Shown here: piece by piece, positions 8,136-17,155 of the stretch | Position numbering within the stretch: the stretch's first letter is position 1 | Layout of the letters: each line of letters begins with the position of its first letter | Origin: CALFXN01 sp964451935 | GTDB taxonomy: Bacteria > Synergistota > Synergistia > Synergistales > Aminobacteriaceae | Assembly: GCA_964451935.1 (NCBI GenBank) | Contig: CAYVKE010000003.1 | Location: 13,135 to 77,134 of the forward strand | DNA length: 64,000 nucleotides | Reading direction: 5' to 3' | The notes under the pieces: model-generated | The model's database searches: none | What the model saw: only the letters and a program-made list of their open reading frames with translations | What the model was told of the DNA's origin: nothing | Translations under genes and position numbers: made by a program

Positions 8136-8183
8136 ATGTACATGTGTCCCTGTTGCGGAGAGCGTCGAAAGGACGGTCCGTAA
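8136..8183 (+). CDS. Cys-rich leader peptide of the cysE attenuator
   Basis: A 15-residue open frame, MYMCPCCGERRKDGP, with an AGGG ribosome site 6-9 nt upstream. Three of its first seven codons are Cys (UGU, UGU, UGC). Its last codons form the left arm of a hairpin, and an intrinsic terminator lies 74 nt beyond its stop, before cysE. This is the architecture of a ribosome-mediated attenuator: shortage of charged tRNA-Cys would stall the ribosome and change folding. Cys-rich upstream peptides controlling sulfur genes are known in Actinobacteria; the mechanism here is inferred. Confidence 0.7.
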   Translation: MYMCPCCGERRKDGP

Positions 8184-8256
8184 GGGGCGCTGCGCCTCGC
8201 CGCGGACCGGCATAGGTCGCGGCGGGGGCGAATCGTACACCGGAGTATGGTCGTAT

Positions 8257-8294
8257 GGGGGATCTGCCGACAGGCGGGTTCCCCTTTTTGTTTT
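8257..8294 (+). terminator. Intrinsic terminator in the cysE leader (attenuator)
   Basis: GGGGGATCTGCC pairs with GGCGGGTTCCCC over 12 bp (including G-U pairs) around a GACA loop, followed by TTTTTGTTTT. It stands between the leader peptide and cysE, so it would stop transcription of cysE unless overridden. Confidence 0.85.
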
Positions 8295-8329
8295 CCCCGA
8301 AGGGGAAAGGAAAGGGTGATCGGCATGGG

Positions 8330-8995
8330 GTGTGGACGGGGCTGAGGGAGGACTACCGGGCGGTTCGGCGGAGGGATCCGTCGATTCCTCCGGGCTTTCG
8401 CGGAGCGATGGAGATTCTGCTGTGTACGCCGGGGTTTCTCGCGGTATCGGCGCATCGCCTGAATCATTTTCTGCATGCGCGGCTGCATGTTCCGGTTCTG
8501 CCGCGTTTTCTGTCGCTTGTCGTGCGATGGTGGACGGGGATCGAGATTCATCCCGGAGCGCGGCTCGGGAACGGCGTCTTCATCGACCACGGAATGGGCG
8601 TTGTCATCGGGGAGAGCGCCGAGGTCGGGGACAACGTTTTGCTCTTCCAGGGGGTGACGCTTGGGGCGACCGGGAACGAAACGACGTGGAAACGCCACCC
8701 GACGCTGGAGTCCGGCGTATTCGTCGGAAGCGGGGCGCGGATTCTCGGCCCCATCGTGGTCGGCCGGGACACGCGCGTCGGCGCGGGGGCCGTCGTTCTG
8801 GAAAACGTTCCGCCCGAAGCGACGATCGTCGGACAGAAGGCGAGAGTCCGCTCGATCCGGGGGATCCGGGTGCTTCCGTCGCGTGAGGATGTGGCCCTGC
8901 GCGCTCTTGCGGAACGGGTCGCCCGTCTCGAAAAGGAGCTGGACGCGCTGCGGAACGGCGTCACGGATGAAGTGAACATGGGTGAAGCCATTTGA
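8330..8995 (+). CDS. cysE: Serine O-acetyltransferase
   Basis: Makes O-acetylserine from L-serine and acetyl-CoA, the committed step of cysteine synthesis. The 221-residue protein is the short EpsC-like type: the hexapeptide-repeat domain begins at WWTGIEIHPGARLGNGVFID and continues through HGMGVVIGESAEVGDNVLLF, TLGATG, KRHPTLESGVFVGSGA and VGAGAVVLENVP, ending in a coiled helix. The GTG start was chosen because in-frame ATG codons upstream lie inside the terminator hairpin; an AGGAAAGGG lies upstream at a somewhat long spacing. The next gene has its own promoter. Confidence 0.88.
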   Translation: MWTGLREDYRAVRRRDPSIPPGFRGAMEILLCTPGFLAVSAHRLNHFLHARLHVPVLPRFLSLVVRWWTGIEIHPGARLGNGVFIDHGMGVVIGESAEVGDNVLLFQGVTLGATGNETTWKRHPTLESGVFVGSGARILGPIVVGRDTRVGAGAVVLENVPPEATIVGQKARVRSIRGIRVLPSREDVALRALAERVARLEKELDALRNGVTDEVNMGEAI

Positions 8996-9012
8996 CGGAC
9001 GAGCCTTCGAAA

Positions 9013-9058
9013 GTAGTAAACTAAAATGCTTGACATACTTCACTACCCGGTGTATCCT
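9013..9058 (+). promoter_or_regulatory. Promoter for rrf2-cysK unit with an operator-like inverted repeat
   Basis: TTGACA (9030-9035), 17 bp, TATCCT (9053-9058). GTAGTAAA (9013-9020) and TTCACTAC (9039-9046) form an inverted repeat with 7 of 8 matching positions that brackets the -35 element, a plausible autoregulatory site for the Rrf2 protein encoded immediately downstream. Confidence 0.65.
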
Positions 9059-9089
9059 GCATGCAATTTGAGAATTGGAGAGGGTCGCC

Positions 9090-9518
9090 ATGCGAATGTC
9101 AACAAAGGGTCGTTACGGGCTTCGGGTTATGGTTGAGCTTGCCCGCCATTATGGCGATGGTCCCGTGTCGGTTGATGTTCTTTCGGAGAATCAGGAAATC
9201 TCCGGGAACTATATTCACGTCATCGTCAACAGCCTGAAGGCTGCTGGGCTTGTGCGAACATCCCGCGGACCGAACGGCGGATACGAGCTGACCAGGGATC
9301 CCTCGACCGTCACCGCGCTGGATGTCATTTCCGTGCTCGAGGGACGAAGCATTCCCGTCGAATGTGTCGCGGACGCCGGATTGTGTCGACGCTCAAAAAG
9401 GTGCGCGACCCGCGATATGTGGTGCGAGATCGCGGCGGCGATGGACAAGGTGTTGTCCGATATGACGCTGGCGCATCTCGCCGGGAATGAAGACGAAAAA
9501 TCCCGGGAGCCCTCATAG
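9090..9518 (+). CDS. Rrf2-family transcriptional regulator with probable Fe-S ligands
   Basis: A 142-residue regulator. MRMSTKGRYGLRVMVELARH and the winged helix ISGNYIHVIVNSLKAAGLV..RGPNGGYELTR are typical Rrf2/IscR. C92, C99 and C105 (spacing x6, x5), plus C112, lie where IscR places its cluster ligands, unlike CymR, which lacks them. GGAGAGGG precedes the chosen ATG; a TTG five codons upstream lies over that ribosome site. It sits at the head of a cysK-larE-metY unit, so cysteine or iron-sulfur status is the likely signal (inference). Confidence 0.88.
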   Translation: MRMSTKGRYGLRVMVELARHYGDGPVSVDVLSENQEISGNYIHVIVNSLKAAGLVRTSRGPNGGYELTRDPSTVTALDVISVLEGRSIPVECVADAGLCRRSKRCATRDMWCEIAAAMDKVLSDMTLAHLAGNEDEKSREPS

Positions 9519-9549
9519 TGCTCTTGCTGAACAAACGGAGGAAAAACTC

Positions 9550-10518
<969 letters not shown>

Positions 10519-10533
10519 ATAGAAGGGATTTTC

Positions 10534-11433
10534 ATGGCGCTCGCGCGATCTGAGGAAACGAAAACCGAAACGGCGGCCGGGTCGTACACGCGGCTCCGGC
10601 GCTGCATCAACGATTTCGGGAAGGCGGTTCTGGCTTTTTCCGGCGGCGTGGACAGTTCCCTTGTCCTTGCCGCGGCGAGCGACGAGCTTGGGGTTTCCTG
10701 CCTGGCCGTCACCGCGTGCTCGGAGACCTATCCCGCCCATGAGCGGAAGCAGGCGGCCGAAATCGCCCGTTTCCTCGGAGCGCGACACCGGTTCATCGAG
10801 TCGCACGAAATGGAGGACCGGAATTACCGGGCGAACCCGCCCGACAGGTGCTATTACTGCAAGCGCGAGTTGTATCGCGCGCTCGCGGAGATAGCGGACC
10901 GGGAGGGACATGCCGTCCTCGTCGACGGCACGAACCTCGACGACCTTTCCGACATCCGTCCCGGCCGCATCGCAGCGATGGAGTTTCATGTACGTTCCCC
11001 CCTTGCCGAACTTGCGTTCGGAAAATCTTCCGTGCGGGAAACGGCGCGGTATCGCGGTCTGCCGAACTGGGAACAGCCCGCTTGCGCCTGCCTTGCTTCC
11101 CGCATCCCCTTTGGGGAGGAGATAACGCCCGCTCGCGTCCAACGTGTTGCGGGCGCGGAGATGCGAATCCGCGAGATCGGGTTGCGCATGGTACGCGTCC
11201 GGGATTATGGCGATACGGCGCGAATCGAGGTCGGCAAGGATGAAATCGGCAGCACGCTTCTTTTCGAAACGCGACGGCGGATTGTCGAAGCCTGCAAGAG
11301 TCAGGGCTACACCTTTGTCTGTCTCGATCTTGAAGGATATCGGACCGGCTCCATGAATGAGGGGCTGAAAACGGAAACGCCCCTTCGCGGCGACGCGAAG
11401 GAAATCCTGGTGACAGACGAGGGAGTGTCCTGA
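10534..11433 (+). CDS. larE: ATP-dependent sulfur transferase of the LarE family
   Basis: A 299-residue PP-loop protein: SGGVDSS at residues 36-42 activates with ATP, and PACACLASRIPFG holds C184 and C186. C186 aligns with the sacrificial cysteine of Lactobacillus plantarum LarE. An additional C106-YY-C109 pair could, with these, form a [4Fe-4S] site as proposed for multi-Cys LarE proteins. LarE normally supplies sulfur for the nickel-pincer cofactor of lactate racemase together with LarB and LarC, neither of which is in this window. It is located between cysK and metY. Confidence 0.87.
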   Translation: MALARSEETKTETAAGSYTRLRRCINDFGKAVLAFSGGVDSSLVLAAASDELGVSCLAVTACSETYPAHERKQAAEIARFLGARHRFIESHEMEDRNYRANPPDRCYYCKRELYRALAEIADREGHAVLVDGTNLDDLSDIRPGRIAAMEFHVRSPLAELAFGKSSVRETARYRGLPNWEQPACACLASRIPFGEEITPARVQRVAGAEMRIREIGLRMVRVRDYGDTARIEVGKDEIGSTLLFETRRRIVEACKSQGYTFVCLDLEGYRTGSMNEGLKTETPLRGDAKEILVTDEGVS

Positions 11434-11436
11434 ATT

Positions 11437-12726
11437 ATGACAACGCAAAAATACCATTTTGAAACGCTCGCACTGCATGCGGGCCAGACCGTCGACGCGA
11501 CGCAGTCGCGCGGAGTTCCGCTGTACCGGACGAGTTCGTACGTCTTCAAGAACACGGAGCACGCGGCGAATCTGTTCGCGCTGAAGGAACTGGGCAATAT
11601 CTATACGCGGATCACGAGTCCGACGAACGACGTTCTCGAACAGCGCGTGTCGCAGCTCGAAGGCGGAGCGGCGTCCGTTGCGTTCTCTTCCGGAACGTCG
11701 GCTATCTTCAACACGATCATCACGCTCGCGGAAGGCGGCGACGAGATCGTGTCCGCTACCAACCTCTACGGCGGCACGATCACGCAGTTCGCGGCGATCC
11801 TGCCGAAGTTCGGCATCAACGTGAAATTCGCCAATCATCACGAGCCCGCGAGCTTCGACCGGCTCATCACCGACAAGACGAGAGCGCTGTATATCGAAAC
11901 GATCGGCAACCCGGTGCTCGATTTCACGGACATCTCCTCAATCGCGGACATCGCGCACCGGCACGACATCCCGCTGATCGTCGACGGGACGTTCACGACG
12001 CCGTACCTTCTCCGGTCAATCGACTACGGCGCGGATATCGTCATCAATTCGCTGACGAAGTGGCTCGGCGGGCACGGAACGGCCATCGGCGGCATCGTGA
12101 CCGACTCCGGGCGGTTCAACTGGAAGAGCGGCAGACATCCGCTCTTCACCGAGCCGGACGACAACTACCACGGCCTCAGGTGGGCGCTCGACCTTCCGGA
12201 AGCGCTCGCGCCGGTCGCGTTCGCATTGCGCCTCAGGACCGTCCCGTTACGGAACCTGGGCGCCTGCCTCGCTCCGGACAATTCCTGGATCTTCCTCCAG
12301 GGCATCGAGACGCTCCCCGTCCGGATGGAGAAGCACTCGTCGAACGCGCTGAAAGTCGCCGAGTATCTGAAGAGCCGCCAAAAGGTCGTCTGGGTCCGCT
12401 ATCCCGGCCTGAAGAGCGATCCTTCATATCCGATCGCGAGCCGGTATCTCGCGAACGGCTTCGGCGGCATGGTCGTCTTCGGCCTCAAGGGCGGGTACGA
12501 GGCGGCCGTGAAGGTCATCGACACCATCGAGCTGTTCTCGCATCTGGCGAACGTCGGCGACGCGAAGAGCCTGATTCTGCATCCGTCGAGCACGTCGCAC
12601 AGCCAGCTCACCGAAGAGCAGCAGCGCGAGGGCGGACTGACGCCCGACCTGATTCGCCTGTCCATCGGCCTGGAGCACCCCGACGATCTGATCGGGGCTC
12701 TGGACCGGGCTATTGCAGGAGCGTAG
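11437..12726 (+). CDS. metY: O-acetylhomoserine aminocarboxypropyltransferase/sulfhydrylase
   Basis: Converts O-acetylhomoserine and sulfide into homocysteine (or interconverts related thioethers). The 429-residue length and motifs are typical of the Cys/Met metabolism PLP family: YTRITSPTNDVLEQR, the LEGG..A..SSGTSAI core, VDGTFTTPYL, K208 in INSLTKWLGGHGTAIGG, and LILHPSSTSHSQL near the end. It starts 3 bp after larE and ends the unit before a strong terminator. It gives the cell direct sulfhydrylation for methionine next to cysteine synthesis. Confidence 0.92.
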   Translation: MTTQKYHFETLALHAGQTVDATQSRGVPLYRTSSYVFKNTEHAANLFALKELGNIYTRITSPTNDVLEQRVSQLEGGAASVAFSSGTSAIFNTIITLAEGGDEIVSATNLYGGTITQFAAILPKFGINVKFANHHEPASFDRLITDKTRALYIETIGNPVLDFTDISSIADIAHRHDIPLIVDGTFTTPYLLRSIDYGADIVINSLTKWLGGHGTAIGGIVTDSGRFNWKSGRHPLFTEPDDNYHGLRWALDLPEALAPVAFALRLRTVPLRNLGACLAPDNSWIFLQGIETLPVRMEKHSSNALKVAEYLKSRQKVVWVRYPGLKSDPSYPIASRYLANGFGGMVVFGLKGGYEAAVKVIDTIELFSHLANVGDAKSLILHPSSTSHSQLTEEQQREGGLTPDLIRLSIGLEHPDDLIGALDRAIAGA

Positions 12727-12763
12727 CACGCACCGGACGTAACCACCCTCCTGCGCCCCCAGG

Positions 12764-12802
12764 CGCCGCGGGGCTTCCGAAAGAAGCTTCGCGGCGTTTT
12801 TT
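12764..12802 (+). terminator. Intrinsic terminator after metY
   Basis: CGCCGCGGGGCTTC pairs with GAAGCTTCGCGGCG across a CGAAA loop, followed by TTTTTT. Confidence 0.9.
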
Positions 12803-12862
12803 CTATTCGCCCGTCATCGGGAACGATCGTACAAAATTTCAGAGGGGAGTTGAAATCGCATT

Positions 12863-13345
12863 ATGACGTACAGCGACATCATCAATTCAATATCCGCAAT
12901 AGTCTGGGGACCGTACATGATCCGGCTGCTCGTGGGCACAGGCGTATTCATCACGCTTCGGACGGGATTCATCCAGTTTACGAAACTCGGCCTCGTAACG
13001 CGCCTCATGCTCTCCCGGTTCCGCAAGGACGACGACTCCCACGGGGAAGGAGAGATTTCGTCCGTCCAGGCGCTGATGACCGCCCTGTCCTCCACCGTCG
13101 GCGTCGGGAACATAGCGGGCAGCAAGCTGATCATCCCCTACCGGATCGTCTGGGTTCTCTGCTGCGTCGTCGGCGCGATCAGCAGCCTCGTTCCCCTGTG
13201 GCTCACGGCCGATCTCGGCCTCGGCCTGGCCATTCTCGCAAGCCTGACCTGCCTCCTGATCCTGAGCGGCGACATCGCGAGGACCACGAAGGAATACTTC
13301 GCAAGTCCCGAATACCAAGAGTTGTTGAAGAGCCTCCGGAAGTAA
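12863..13345 (+). pseudogene. Sodium:alanine symporter (AGCS) with most of its middle deleted in frame
   Basis: The 160-residue frame joins the two ends of an AGCS transporter. Residues 1-86 match the N-terminus (GPYMIRLLVGTGVFITLRTG, then VQALMTALSSTVGVGNIAG). From residue 87 (SKLIIPYRIVWVLCCVVGA) it matches the extreme C-terminus, ending DIARTTKEYFASPEYQE. Family members are about 450-500 residues, so roughly 300 are missing with the frame kept. It still has a ribosome site region and no stop, but cannot form the normal 11-helix carrier. It may be a recent deletion or an assembly collapse. Confidence 0.75.
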
Positions 13346-13425
13346 CCCGAACGCTCCCGGTCGTGTCATTCTTGATATAATGTTCAACCGATATCGATAA
13401 TATCCGGACAAGAGGAGGAGAGAAC

Positions 13426-14430
13426 ATGTTCCGAGGACGCATGAAGCCGATCGTGTTGGTTATCGCGTTGCTGAGCGTCGTTTTGGGCGTTCCCGCCGCG
13501 GGGGTCGCGGCGTCGGGCCTGAGGCCGGACGGAGTTCCTGCGGATTACCCCAACAAGGAGATCCAGTACATCTACGCGTTTTCTCCCGGTTCCATCCAGG
13601 ACGCGTATATCCGCAAGCTGGCCGACAAGATCCAGAAGATGGAAGGCTGGAAGCACGGCATCATCGTCGTCTACCGGGAGGGCGCCAGCGGACGCATCGG
13701 ATGGTCCGCCGTCGCGAAGGCCAAGCCGGACGGGTACTCCATCGGTTTTGCGCCAAGCGCGATGCTGATTTCCTCCGTCGCCGAAAATGCGCCGTACGGA
13801 CACGACAAGCTGAGTTTCGTGTTCAACATGATGACCGACCCCGGCGCCATCGGCGTCGTCGCCGACTCCCCGTACAAGACGCTCGGAGAGCTTGTGGCCG
13901 ACGCGAAGAAGCGCCCCGGCGAGGTCAGCGTCGCCGTCACCTCCACGATCGGGCAGGAAGGGCTCACGCTGAAGCTCATCGAAAAGGAAGCCGGGTGCAA
14001 ATTCAACATCATTCCGTTTGACGGCGAATCGGGAGTGTTCGCCGCGATCGTCGGGAAGCACGTCGACGCCTTCTGCCTGAATGTCGGCGACACGACGGCG
14101 CTCATCGAGGACGGGAAGATCCGCGTTCTGTCCACCGGAAACACCGAACGCTCCGCCTTCCTGCCCGACGTCCCGACCTACAAGGAGGCGGGGTACGACG
14201 TCATCCAGGTCAACATGCGGAGCGTGGCCGCACCCGCGGGAGTCCCCGAGCCGATCCGGCAGTACCTCGAGAACTGCTTCCTTGCCGCCGCGGAGGATCC
14301 GGAGATCAAGGCGCAGGTCGCCTCGCTGAAGATCCCCGTCGACACGAAAAAGGGCCCCGAAGTGAAGCAGAAGTTCGCGGATATCACGCACAAGCTTCAG
14401 ACCCTCTGGAAGGAAGCTCCGTGGCAATAG
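13426..14430 (+). CDS. tctC: Tripartite tricarboxylate transporter substrate-binding protein
   Basis: A 334-residue exported binding protein. A signal peptide ends near residue 28 (VLGVPAAGVAA). The TctC/Bug fold is shown by YPNKEIQYIYAFSPGSIQD, VVYREGASGRIGWSAVA, KPDGYSIGF, and FLPDVPTYKEAGYD near the end. GGAGGAGAGAAC precedes the ATG. It is the first gene of a tctCBA set; the ligand is a carboxylate of unknown identity. Confidence 0.9.
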   Translation: MFRGRMKPIVLVIALLSVVLGVPAAGVAASGLRPDGVPADYPNKEIQYIYAFSPGSIQDAYIRKLADKIQKMEGWKHGIIVVYREGASGRIGWSAVAKAKPDGYSIGFAPSAMLISSVAENAPYGHDKLSFVFNMMTDPGAIGVVADSPYKTLGELVADAKKRPGEVSVAVTSTIGQEGLTLKLIEKEAGCKFNIIPFDGESGVFAAIVGKHVDAFCLNVGDTTALIEDGKIRVLSTGNTERSAFLPDVPTYKEAGYDVIQVNMRSVAAPAGVPEPIRQYLENCFLAAAEDPEIKAQVASLKIPVDTKKGPEVKQKFADITHKLQTLWKEAPWQ

Positions 14431-14550
14431 GAATCGCCGGGAAGCTGCGTCGCTGAAAGAGTACAGGATAGCCGGTTTTCGGTTCGGGAGGGATGATTCG
14501 CGTCCCGCCCGGACCGAAGGCCGGAATTCGCCGTTTGGGGTGCTCGGGAA

Positions 14551-15012
14551 ATGACCGACAAGAATGTCGAATCGAGTTTTGATTACAATATCGTCTCTTC
14601 CATATTTTTATATATCATCGCGTTCGTGTTTTTATTTTTGACGAATTCGTTGAAAGACAGCGGTTCCAGGGTGTTTCCCACCATCGTGTGTTTGCTGACG
14701 ATCGTTCTGGCGACTGCGCTCTTATGGTGCACGAAGAGGAAGAACAGACAGGGAGCCGGAGATGTTTTCGATTTCAGCGGGACGTTTTCCGCGCTGGTCA
14801 TGTGCGTTTTCCTGCTTTTGTATACTGTCGCGACGACGTTTCTCGGCTTTTATCTTTCGACGCCTTTCTACTTGGCCATGTCAATGTGGTTTCTTGGACA
14901 GAGAAACAAAAAAATAATTGTTATTATCTCTATCGTTACGCCTCTGGCGATATATCTGTTTTTCACCCTTCTTCTCGGAATGCGGGTTCCGGAGGGCGTT
15001 TTGTTCGTGTAA
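14551..15012 (+). CDS. tctB: Tripartite tricarboxylate transporter small permease
   Basis: A 153-residue membrane protein with four hydrophobic segments (about 16-32, 42-60, 80-105, 118-150), the TctB layout, lying between tctC and tctA. Codon use is more AT-rich than its neighbours (AUA and UUU are frequent), as often seen in these small hydrophobic subunits. It forms the membrane component together with TctA. Identification rests mainly on size, topology and position. Confidence 0.82.
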   Translation: MTDKNVESSFDYNIVSSIFLYIIAFVFLFLTNSLKDSGSRVFPTIVCLLTIVLATALLWCTKRKNRQGAGDVFDFSGTFSALVMCVFLLLYTVATTFLGFYLSTPFYLAMSMWFLGQRNKKIIVIISIVTPLAIYLFFTLLLGMRVPEGVLFV

Positions 15013-15071
15013 GCGAGATCGCATGACGCAAGGGTTCATCTAAAAATCGAGCGAATAAGGAGCGGCGACGC

Positions 15072-16559
15072 ATGGAATTCCTGGATTATGCCCTTCAGGC
15101 GTTCAGCTTTACGAATCTTTTGTGGCTGACGATCGGCTCTCTCGTCGGCGCGTTGCTCGGCGCCCTGCCCGGGATGTCCGCCGATACGGGCATTGCGATC
15201 TTCCTGCCTTTGACGTTCAACCTGGAGCCGGTTACGGGGCTGATCACCTTGGGCGCTATATACGTGACGGCTTCCTACGGCGGCAATATCACGGCCGTCC
15301 TGATCAATACCCCCGGCACGTCGGATTCCCTGTTCATGACGCTCGACGGCTACCCGATGACCCTGCGCGGCGAAGGGCTTCGGGCGATCGGAATCACCAC
15401 CGTGAGCGCTTTCATCGGAGGCGTCGTCGGGTCCGTGGCGCTGTTGTGCATCGCGCCGCCCCTGGCCCGGATCGCGGTGCGGTTCGGCCCCTGGGAGCTG
15501 TTTTTGACGACGATGATGGGGCTCGCGATTATCGTCGGTCTCTCGAAGGACGGGATGCTCAAGGGGCTTTTGAGCGCCCTCTTCGGCCTCCTGTGCGCGC
15601 TGATCGGCCTGGACGGAATCACCGGCATGCCGCGCTTCACGTTCGGAATCGACTCGATCTACGACGAATTGCCGCTTCTGCCGGTCGTTTTGGGGATGTT
15701 CGCGGTGTCCCAGGTGTTTATGCTGGTGGCGGAAAAGAGAGCGGCGATTGTCATCGACGAATCGGCGATCCGGGGCAGCGTATTCCTTTCGATGAAAGAT
15801 CACCTGTCGATGCTTCGCAACAACATACGGGCGTCGATCATCGGAACCATTGTCGGCATCATCCCCGCCGCGGGGACGACCGTCGCCGCGGGCATCAGCT
15901 ACAACATCGCGAAACGGACCGATCCGCACCCCGAGACCTTCGGCAAGGGCAACGAACAAGGCCTTGCCGCGGTATCGGCCGCGAACAATGCGGTTGTCGG
16001 CGGCTCCCTCGTGCCGCTCTTGACCCTGGGGATCCCGGGGAACGGAACGTCCGCGCTGTTTCTGGGCGGCCTCCTGATCCACGGGCTGGTTCCGGGAACG
16101 CAGCTGTTCACGAAACACGCGGATGTGGCGTACGGGCTCTTCTTCGGCTTGATCCTCGCGCAGTTCTTCATTCTGCTGATCGGGCTTTTCGGCGCGCCCG
16201 TCTACGCGAAGGTCACGCGGATCCCCAACAATATCCTCGTCCCCATTGTCGGCAGCCTGTGTATCCTGGGCGCCTACACGGCCCGGAGCCTGCCGTTCGA
16301 TATGTATCTGATCCTCTTTTTCGGAGTCGTCGGATACTACATGACGAAGGCGAATTTCCCGATGGCGCCGTTCGTTCTGGCGTTCGTCCTCGGAAGCAAC
16401 GCGGAGATACAACTGCGCCGCGCGCTCATGCTCATGCAGCACAAGCCCTGGGGCATTATCATGCAGCCGTTGCCGCTGGCGTTGCTCGCGGTCGTCCTGT
16501 TCTTCCTGATTTCCCCCTTCTGGCGCGACATCCGGAGGTGTTTCGCGAAGACGCGCTAA
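15072..16559 (+). CDS. tctA: Tripartite tricarboxylate transporter large permease
   Basis: A 495-residue, about 12-helix permease. Family motifs are GALPGMSADTGIAIFLPLTF near residue 30, YGGNITAVLINTPGT, and GIIPAAGTTVAAGISYNIAKR, then LGIPGNGTSALFLGGL. It carries out proton- or sodium-coupled uptake of a carboxylate captured by TctC. It lies 59 bp after tctB. The long minus-strand frame opposite is a GC-driven shadow. Confidence 0.93.
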   Translation: MEFLDYALQAFSFTNLLWLTIGSLVGALLGALPGMSADTGIAIFLPLTFNLEPVTGLITLGAIYVTASYGGNITAVLINTPGTSDSLFMTLDGYPMTLRGEGLRAIGITTVSAFIGGVVGSVALLCIAPPLARIAVRFGPWELFLTTMMGLAIIVGLSKDGMLKGLLSALFGLLCALIGLDGITGMPRFTFGIDSIYDELPLLPVVLGMFAVSQVFMLVAEKRAAIVIDESAIRGSVFLSMKDHLSMLRNNIRASIIGTIVGIIPAAGTTVAAGISYNIAKRTDPHPETFGKGNEQGLAAVSAANNAVVGGSLVPLLTLGIPGNGTSALFLGGLLIHGLVPGTQLFTKHADVAYGLFFGLILAQFFILLIGLFGAPVYAKVTRIPNNILVPIVGSLCILGAYTARSLPFDMYLILFFGVVGYYMTKANFPMAPFVLAFVLGSNAEIQLRRALMLMQHKPWGIIMQPLPLALLAVVLFFLISPFWRDIRRCFAKTR

Positions 16560-16659
16560 AACCGCCGAATCGTTGTCGCCCCGGACCGGAATTTCGGGCT
16601 TCGGCCGACGACGCATCAGGCTATCCGCTCGAAGCTGCGGGACTGAGCGGTTTCACCCG

Positions 16660-16688
16660 TTGACAGATTCGCGACAGGTGAATATAAT
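16660..16688 (+). promoter_or_regulatory. Consensus sigma-70 promoter of the metQNI leader
   Basis: TTGACA (16660-16665), exactly 17 bp, TATAAT (16683-16688): both hexamers are perfect. The SAM riboswitch begins about 30 bp downstream. Confidence 0.9.
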
Positions 16689-16713
16689 TCCGCCCAATAA
16701 CCGAATAGAGCAA

Positions 16714-16815
16714 TCGATCCATCCAGAGCGGCGGAGGGACAGGCCCTGTGAAACCGCGGCAACCTTTGCGAAAGCAAAACGGTGCCAATTCCTGCAGGAT
16801 ATCCTGGAAGATGGT
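16714..16815 (+). promoter_or_regulatory. SAM-I (S-box) riboswitch aptamer
   Basis: The conserved blocks are present in order: ATCCAGAGCGGCGGAGGGAC, GGCCCTGTGAAACCGCGGCA, ACC near 16763, CGGTGCCAATTCCTGCAG and a closing GGAAGATGG. In this class S-adenosylmethionine binding stabilises the aptamer so that the terminator downstream forms. It controls the methionine importer that follows. Confidence 0.92.
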
Positions 16816-16837
16816 CGAGGCGAACAGGTCTGCTGTA

Positions 16838-16869
16838 GCCTCTTCCCGTATTCCGGGGAGAGGCTTTTT
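16838..16869 (+). terminator. Terminator of the SAM riboswitch expression platform
   Basis: GCCTCTTCCCG pairs with CGGGGAGAGGC over 11 bp around TATTC, followed by TTTTT. It is the off-state structure of the riboswitch. Confidence 0.9.
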
Positions 16870-16905
16870 GTTTGCGCCGACGCCGAGGGAAAGGAGGAAA
16901 CAGCG

Positions 16906-17004
16906 ATGATCGCACGGAACGACGGAATCGACGGAATGATGATGATGTGCATGATGATGTGCGACAACGACGGATCTCCTCCGGGAAGGGTCGGCGTTTT
17001 GTGA
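16906..17004 (+). CDS. Met/Cys-rich leader peptide upstream of metQ
   Basis: A 32-residue frame with an excellent ribosome site (AAAGGAGGAAACAGCG then ATG). Its centre reads MMMMCMMMC, that is, seven internal Met and two Cys codons at 16936-16962. It lies between the riboswitch terminator and a second terminator at 17024-17056. GGATC (16972-16976) and GGGTC (16988-16992), within its 3' half, can pair with GATCC and GACC of the terminator's left arm, giving a plausible antiterminator. A ribosome stalled on the Met run would leave these free, whereas one reaching the stop codon would cover them. Function as a methionine attenuator is inferred. Confidence 0.8.
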   Translation: MIARNDGIDGMMMMCMMMCDNDGSPPGRVGVL

Positions 17005-17023
17005 CGCGTCGTCGCCTGCACCG

Positions 17024-17056
17024 GACCGGGATCCTCGTGGACCCCGGTCTTTTTTT
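17024..17056 (+). terminator. Second intrinsic terminator in the metQ leader
   Basis: GACCGGGATCC pairs with GGACCCCGGTC (one A-C mismatch) around TCGT, followed by seven T. It begins 20 nt after the leader-peptide stop codon. Confidence 0.88.
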
Positions 17057-17155
17057 ATACCCGCGGAAGGGAGGGAGAGAACGACACGGATGCGGGACGA
17101 GCAACCGGACGGGAACGGAAACACACATTTTGCATACGAAAAGGATGATGACATC

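Larger units (their letters stand above)
7869..8329 (+). other. Divergent intergenic region holding the cysE attenuator leader
   Basis: This 461-base stretch contains the leftward MOSC promoter, the rightward cysE promoter (8066-8094), a Cys-rich leader peptide (8136-8183), a hairpin formed by GGTCCG (8175-8180) and CGGACC (8203-8208), and an intrinsic terminator (8257-8294). CGGACC can alternatively pair, with one bulge, with GGTCGCGG at 8215-8222. A sequence that would directly unpair the terminator was not identified. Confidence 0.7.

Noticed and set aside
15036..16616. Long minus-strand frame opposite tctA
   Set aside because: Arg/Gln/Asp-rich, low-complexity composition and no recognisable motif; it is a GC-driven antisense shadow of a clear tctA gene. 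Similar long frames opposite acr3, the chemoreceptors, clc and sdaA were rejected for the same reason.
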